From Roseiarcus sp. (GTDB taxonomy: Bacteria; Pseudomonadota; Alphaproteobacteria; Rhizobiales; Beijerinckiaceae): 10,213 nucleotides of DNA. Position numbers and translations under genes: made by a program. The stretch spans positions 1-10,213 of the forward strand of contig JASLHV010000549.1 in NCBI GenBank assembly GCA_030153205.1. The letters run 5' to 3'. The notes below the pieces were generated by a model that saw nothing but the letters and a program-made list of their open reading frames with translations, searched no databases and was not told the origin of the DNA. Shown one piece after another: positions 7,573 through 10,213 of this stretch. How positions within the stretch are numbered: the first letter of the stretch is position 1; every line of letters begins with the position of its first letter.

Positions 7573-7606
7573 GGCCTGTAGGCAGGCCCCTGACTCGCAT
7601 GAGTCA
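7573..7606. repeat. Two tandem perfect hairpins after the 152-aa gene
   Basis: GGCCTG-TAGG-CAGGCC (7573-7588) and TGACTC-GCAT-GAGTCA (7591-7606) are two perfect 6-bp stems with 4-nt loops, separated by 2 nt and starting 3 nt after the stop codon at 7570. No T-run follows, so an intrinsic terminator is not supported. They could protect the mRNA 3' end or serve as protein-binding sites. Confidence 0.5.
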
Positions 7607-7674
7607 AACACGAATGAACTTTCCGCGAATGCGCAAAAATCGCACCCCATTCGGTCGCATGAAACGGCTTTGAT

Positions 7675-7815
7675 TCAAGACCCAAAAAAATATGAGTCGA
7701 ATAACTGAAAACCTGCGAAAACGGCTAGCGCTGTCGCCGTCATCACCAGCCATCGCGTTCTTTCATATCTCTGGTTAGTGAGTTGCTCACGCCGGATCCA
7801 CATAGCAATTTTCAT
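7675..7815 (-). CDS. Possible 46-aa single-pass membrane protein
   Basis: A short gene candidate of no recognised family: a basic head (MKIAMWIRREQLTNQRYERTR by pattern) and one membrane helix about 23-44 ending DSYFFGS. Its start is an ATG (complement of 7813-7815) preceded by AAAGG with 7-nt spacing, a decent ribosome binding site. The frame continues open upstream to 8190 (171 codons in all), but that longer reading overlaps the start of the well-supported gene at 8114 on the other strand, and I see no ribosome binding site for it. Basic head plus single helix is typical of small membrane proteins. Confidence is limited by length. Confidence 0.4.
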   Translation of the reverse strand: MKIAMWIRREQLTNQRYERTRWLVMTATALAVFAGFQLFDSYFFGS

Positions 7816-8113
7816 TGAGCAACCTTTCCGCCAGTGCGAGAGAACATTAGCAATCATCCGCAACAATGGGTGGGCTTTGACCAAACGGTCAGATAAAAAA
7901 TTCCTACAAATTGTCACAATCGGTTGATCGTCGAGCAAGGCCTTGATTTCACGTGGTTTACTGCTGAAGATAACAGACAACGTCTTGCACATACGCGAAT
8001 TGTGTTCATACAAAATCGCGTCGGGGTCTTGCTTTTGACGAATCGAACAAGAACAGTGCGGAAGCTGATAAAATGGCAACAACCGCAAGTTGGTCGCTGA
8101 GAGGAGACAACCG
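7816..8113. other. AT-richer divergent intergenic region
   Basis: Nearly 300 bp between the possible minus-strand small gene and the plus-strand membrane protein gene, visibly richer in A and T than the flanks. It holds a perfect inverted repeat TGACC-AAAC-GGTCA (7878-7891) followed by an A-rich stretch, which is operator-like. A TTGACG at 8035-8040 resembles a -35 box for the plus-strand gene, but no -10 box lies at proper spacing, so no promoter is called. Confidence 0.45.
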
Positions 8114-8380
8114 ATGCTGGCAATCAGCATTATCGGTCTATTTATCGGATCAATTTCCGCGAAGTACGTACATTTTTTCTGGATCGCCATAGGTTCGTTA
8201 GTCGTAGCGATTTGGATCGGCGTCCTTCATTTGGCTTTGGGACATTCCACGCTCCACATGTTGCGCGAAGGGTTCTACTCGGCGTGGTCAATGGAGATCG
8301 GTCTTCTCGCCGGTTTGTTGTTGGACCGTCTCGTTCTTCACCGCAAAACTAATCCGTCCAAACGGCGGTCGATGGATTAA
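8114..8380 (+). CDS. Small multi-pass membrane protein, hypothetical
   Basis: An 88-aa very hydrophobic protein of no recognised family. Membrane segments are likely at about 2-14 (short), 21-42 (FFWIAIGSLVVAIWIGVLHLAL) and 58-76 (SMEIGLLAGLLLDRLVLH), with a basic cytoplasmic-type tail (KTNPSKRRS). His residues at 19, 39, 44 and 48 cluster near one membrane face, which is noticeable in so small a protein. The start at 8114 has a good ribosome binding site, GAGGAG (8101-8106), 7 nt upstream; the frame is open to 8090 but only by 8 codons. It is divergent from the possible 46-aa gene. No neighbouring enzyme hints at its substrate. Confidence 0.7.
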   Translation: MLAISIIGLFIGSISAKYVHFFWIAIGSLVVAIWIGVLHLALGHSTLHMLREGFYSAWSMEIGLLAGLLLDRLVLHRKTNPSKRRSMD

Positions 8381-8475
8381 CCGGGTTCTGGGATGCCGAT
8401 AACGCGTGGGTACGCCATCTGACTGCGGCGTCAATTCCATTGCGGTCAATGTATCCGTGACTTTCACGTGGGTTT

Positions 8476-8490
8476 GCGCCGGTCCGGCGC
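8476..8490. repeat. Perfect 15-bp palindrome
   Basis: GCGCCGG-T-CCGGCGC, two 7-bp arms around a single T. With a 1-nt centre it is more suited to a dimeric protein binding site than to an RNA hairpin. It lies about 95 bp after the stop of the 88-aa membrane protein gene. GC richness makes such palindromes more frequent by chance. Confidence 0.45.
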
Positions 8491-8706
8491 TCCTGAGTTG
8501 CGCGTCGTGAATAGCTCATAATCGACGAGGCTTTGGCGCCCGATCTGTGAGGATGGCCGTCTGCCCAGAGTAATTGGCCCGGGCACGCCGGCTCCCTACT
8601 TCCTCTTCCTCCGCTGTTATGGTCCGGGAAAACAAAGGGATTGGTATTGCCTGGCGGCCGGCCGGTGAGCGGCAAAGAGGCCACGCTGCCACTACCGACC
8701 GGCCTA

Positions 8707-8755
8707 CCCATGGACCCAGGAGATGCGGCGGACCTAGGCGCCCCATGGGCCCAAG
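8707..8755. repeat. Degenerate 14-bp direct repeat, 35 bp apart
   Basis: CCCATGGACCCAGG (8707-8720) recurs as CCCATGGGCCCAAG (8742-8755), 12 of 14 bases identical and starting 35 bp apart. Each copy contains the palindrome CCATGG. The spacing is not an exact number of helical turns. Function unknown. Confidence 0.35.
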
Positions 8756-8799
8756 GCATACTGCATCGCGCGTGCCTCCCGAATTGAGACAAGATATGC

Positions 8800-8832
8800 A
8801 AAAAAAGACGCCGGTCCTCGCGGAAACCGGCG
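8800..8832 (-). terminator. Intrinsic (Rho-independent) terminator on the minus strand
   Basis: Read on the minus strand, CGCCGGT (complement of 8826-8832) pairs with ACCGGCG (complement of 8809-8815) across a 10-nt loop, then TC and seven T residues (complement of 8800-8806). This is the textbook form of an intrinsic terminator. No convincing minus-strand gene lies in front of it, so the transcript it ends is unknown. A second stem-loop, TCGAGG (8840-8845) with CCTCGA (8863-8868), stands just upstream in that direction. Confidence 0.6.
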
Positions 8833-9029
8833 CAGTTGGTCGAGGGGCCAAGGGGCATGGCGCCTCGAAACGGTACATTTGCAGTTAATGGCGCAAGCTC
8901 GGCGCCGCGGGCTAGCCTAACTTGCCGTGTCCAATGATTGACAGTTTAGAAGAAGGCGAACCGAGCCTTTGGGTGGCGCGACCCGGACGATGCATATTCA
9001 GTATAGATGGCGCGCCCCGAGAATGTGAC

Positions 9030-9066
9030 ACTCGAATGCTTGCTTCATAGAATACTCGAATGAAGC
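9030..9066. repeat. Direct and inverted repeats upstream of the LysM hydrolase gene
   Basis: ACTCGAATG occurs at 9030-9038 and again at 9054-9062, 24 bp apart. Overlapping this, GCTTCAT (9042-9048) and ATGAAGC (9060-9066) form a perfect 7-bp inverted repeat with an 11-nt spacer. The mixed arrangement could bind a regulator; function is unknown. Confidence 0.35.
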
Positions 9067-9105
9067 GCCTGACGAACAAAGGGCGGATGCAAAAAGCTTC
9101 AATTG

Positions 9106-9179
9106 TCACAAGTGATCTTCGTTTTCAGTCGCCTGACATCCTTCTGTGGTGAAGATAACGCCCTCATGACACAAGTGAT
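9106..9179. promoter_or_regulatory. Paired TCAC-NN-GTGA-like dyads, candidate operators
   Basis: The 10-mer CACAAGTGAT occurs at 9107-9116 and 9170-9179. In the first copy the sequence TCACAAGTGA (9106-9115) is a perfect dyad with a 2-bp spacer; the second (ACACAAGTGA, 9169-9178) has one mismatch in the left arm. The starts are 63 bp apart, six helical turns, and both lie 100-175 bp before the hydrolase gene. A dimeric regulator acting on that gene is plausible, but it cannot be named. Confidence 0.35.
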
Positions 9180-9278
9180 AAGATGGGAAATCCCTCTCGG
9201 CGATGGCGGCGCGGAAGGCGTCAAAAGGCGATAGGAAATACCTGCGCCAGATCGCCCGCGGAAAGAGTAGCTGCGAGA

Positions 9279-10208
9279 ATGAGGCGTGGGCGTTGTTCAA
9301 GATTTTCGCGCGTGGCGCTGTTTTCCGCGCTCGTCTGTCTTTTTGCTTTTACGGCGTTCGATTCGATCGCGTCAGCCCAACAGTCGTCTCCGCCAGCCGC
9401 TGCGGCTCAGCGGGTCCGCGTTTACCTCTTCCGCGGCTTTGCCGGCTTGGTATTCTCGCGCGGCACGGACAAACTCGCCGAGGAGCTCGAGAAGGCGGGC
9501 TTCACGGCGACAGTCAACGAAGCCGTGATGTGTCCGATCGTCGCCAGACAGGCGATCCGAAGCTACCGGCGGGATCCTACTTTGATTGCGGTCGTCGGCC
9601 ATTCGCTTGGCGGCGCTTGCGCGATCAAATTCGCCGACATTTTGAACGTCGAGAATATTCCGGTGAGCTTTGTCTTCACGACTGATCCGGCGAAGATCGC
9701 TGGCGATGTTCCGCCAAATGTCGAGCGCTACATCAATGTGTTTCAATCGGACAGTCTGCTAGGTGGCCGCGACGTCAAAACGGCGCCAGGCTTCCGTGGC
9801 CATTTCGCCAGTTTCGACATCGCCCAGCACAGCGAAATCACCCATTTCAACATGGAAAAGGATGAAGCCATTCGTCAGCAAGTTGTGACGAAGATTCAGC
9901 AGCTCGCCGCGTTGCCGCCCAAAGCGGAAGGGGAGATCTCGGCGCTTCGCTACATTGTGCCCTCCGATGCTGCAATCGAACTCTGGGACAGCGGCGCGCC
10001 GATTTCCGCCCACGGCGGAGAGACGCTGCAATCACTGGCTGAGTTTCACCGGCTGCCGCTCTGGTCGCTCGCGCAGATCAATCCGATATCCATTAGCGAG
10101 CCGCTTTTGCCTGGCCAACGCATTATCGTTCCACGTCATCTCGTCCCGCTTCCACGGGTCGACGCCGGCGTAGCCGCGAGCGAAGCACAGCTTAAAAGCA
10201 AAAAATGA
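9279..10208 (+). CDS. Exported alpha/beta-hydrolase (lipase-like) with C-terminal LysM domain
   Basis: A 309-aa protein. A signal peptide covers about 1-33 (basic head, hydrophobic core SALVCLFAFTAF, cleavage after ASA). The hydrolase-like part begins with VRVYLFRGFAGLVFSRGTDKL (about 46-66) and contains the nucleophile elbow GHSLGG (107-112, Ser109). FTTDPA (D136) and the His at 184 or 189 are candidates for the other triad members. The C-terminal segment (about 225-286, with GGETLQSLAEFHRLPLWSLAQIN and LLPGQRIIVP by pattern) fits a LysM domain, which binds peptidoglycan or chitin-like glycans. A cell-wall-tethered esterase or lipase of the periplasm is the simplest reading. The ATG at 9279 is chosen because it places the signal peptide at the N-terminus; the ATG at 9183 would bury it behind 32 Arg-rich residues. 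GAAAGAG about 12 nt upstream is a modest ribosome binding site. The substrate is unknown, and the hydrolase family assignment rests mainly on the elbow. Confidence 0.78.
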   Translation: MRRGRCSRFSRVALFSALVCLFAFTAFDSIASAQQSSPPAAAAQRVRVYLFRGFAGLVFSRGTDKLAEELEKAGFTATVNEAVMCPIVARQAIRSYRRDPTLIAVVGHSLGGACAIKFADILNVENIPVSFVFTTDPAKIAGDVPPNVERYINVFQSDSLLGGRDVKTAPGFRGHFASFDIAQHSEITHFNMEKDEAIRQQVVTKIQQLAALPPKAEGEISALRYIVPSDAAIELWDSGAPISAHGGETLQSLAEFHRLPLWSLAQINPISISEPLLPGQRIIVPRHLVPLPRVDAGVAASEAQLKSKK

Positions 10209-10213
10209 CAATC

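Larger units (their letters stand above)
8381..9278. other. Long non-coding region rich in palindromes
   Basis: Almost 900 bp without a supportable gene on either strand. Open frames at 8349-8878 on the minus strand and 8574-8888 on the plus strand are Arg/Pro/Gly-rich shadow frames without ribosome binding sites. What it holds: palindromes, a degenerate direct repeat, a minus-strand intrinsic terminator and repeats before the last gene, each listed separately. It could be a decayed gene, a small RNA locus or a regulatory region; no transposase or integrase remnant was recognised. Confidence 0.6.

Noticed and set aside
7599..7673. A 24-codon very basic reading frame after the tandem hairpins
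   Set aside because: Its ATG lies inside the second hairpin, there is no ribosome binding site, and the length is within chance expectation.
7675..8190. Full 171-codon minus-strand reading extending the 46-aa candidate
   Set aside because: It overlaps the start of the plus-strand gene at 8114, has no ribosome binding site at its far start and no family resemblance in the added part.
8349..8888. Minus-strand frames of 169 and 120 codons and a plus-strand frame of 104 codons in the long gap
   Set aside because: Overlapping each other, rich in Arg, Pro and Gly, no ribosome binding site, no recognisable domain; the minus-strand frames also span the intrinsic terminator.
9008..9017. Ten bases TGGCGCGCCC matching the tRNA-Arg 3' end in reverse orientation
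   Set aside because: Only 10 GC-rich bases, centred on the palindrome GGCGCGCC, and inverted rather than direct; likely chance and not an att site for excision.

Overview
This is bacterial, GC-rich DNA, most likely from an alphaproteobacterium of the Rhizobiales/Hyphomicrobiales type. The main reasons are a methylsuccinyl-CoA dehydrogenase of the ethylmalonyl-CoA pathway, a short RlpA-like barrel protein of the kind common in that order, and general codon and base use. A serine-cycle methylotroph or methanotroph, or a PHB-storing relative, would fit, but the window cannot settle the genus.

Left part (1-5003), conserved chromosome. A methylsuccinyl-CoA dehydrogenase gene (mcd) has a reading frame open to the left edge. 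It converges, with 14 bp between stop codons, on a small exported RlpA-like double-psi beta-barrel gene. Divergent from that gene is a tight pair: a D-erythronate dehydrogenase-like extended SDR (denD, probable TTG start) and a membrane sensor histidine kinase whose ATG directly follows the denD stop codon. No response regulator and no other erythronate-catabolism gene is visible. A large inverted repeat starts at the kinase stop codon, followed by a complete tRNA-Arg(ACG).

Middle part (5004-9278), accessory-like. Here genes are small, sparse, mostly unrecognised and often membrane-bound. They are a 253-aa single-pass protein with a disordered tail, a 72-aa Xre-type helix-turn-helix protein with a strong ribosome binding site, a 98-aa single-pass protein, a 152-aa soluble-looking protein, a possible 46-aa single-pass protein on the minus strand and an 88-aa multi-pass protein. 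Long gaps between them hold many palindromes and hairpins, including a clear intrinsic terminator on the minus strand with no gene in front of it. The position behind a tRNA gene resembles a genomic island, but no integrase, transposase or convincing att duplication was found.

Right end (9279-10208). An exported alpha/beta-hydrolase-like protein carries a GHSLGG nucleophile elbow and a C-terminal LysM-type domain. It is preceded by two copies of a short TCAC-NN-GTGA-like dyad that may be regulatory.

There is no CRISPR array, rRNA, identifiable insertion sequence or recognisable defence system. The features most worth following are the orphan small-protein cluster, the possible minus-strand small RNA and the denD-kinase pair.
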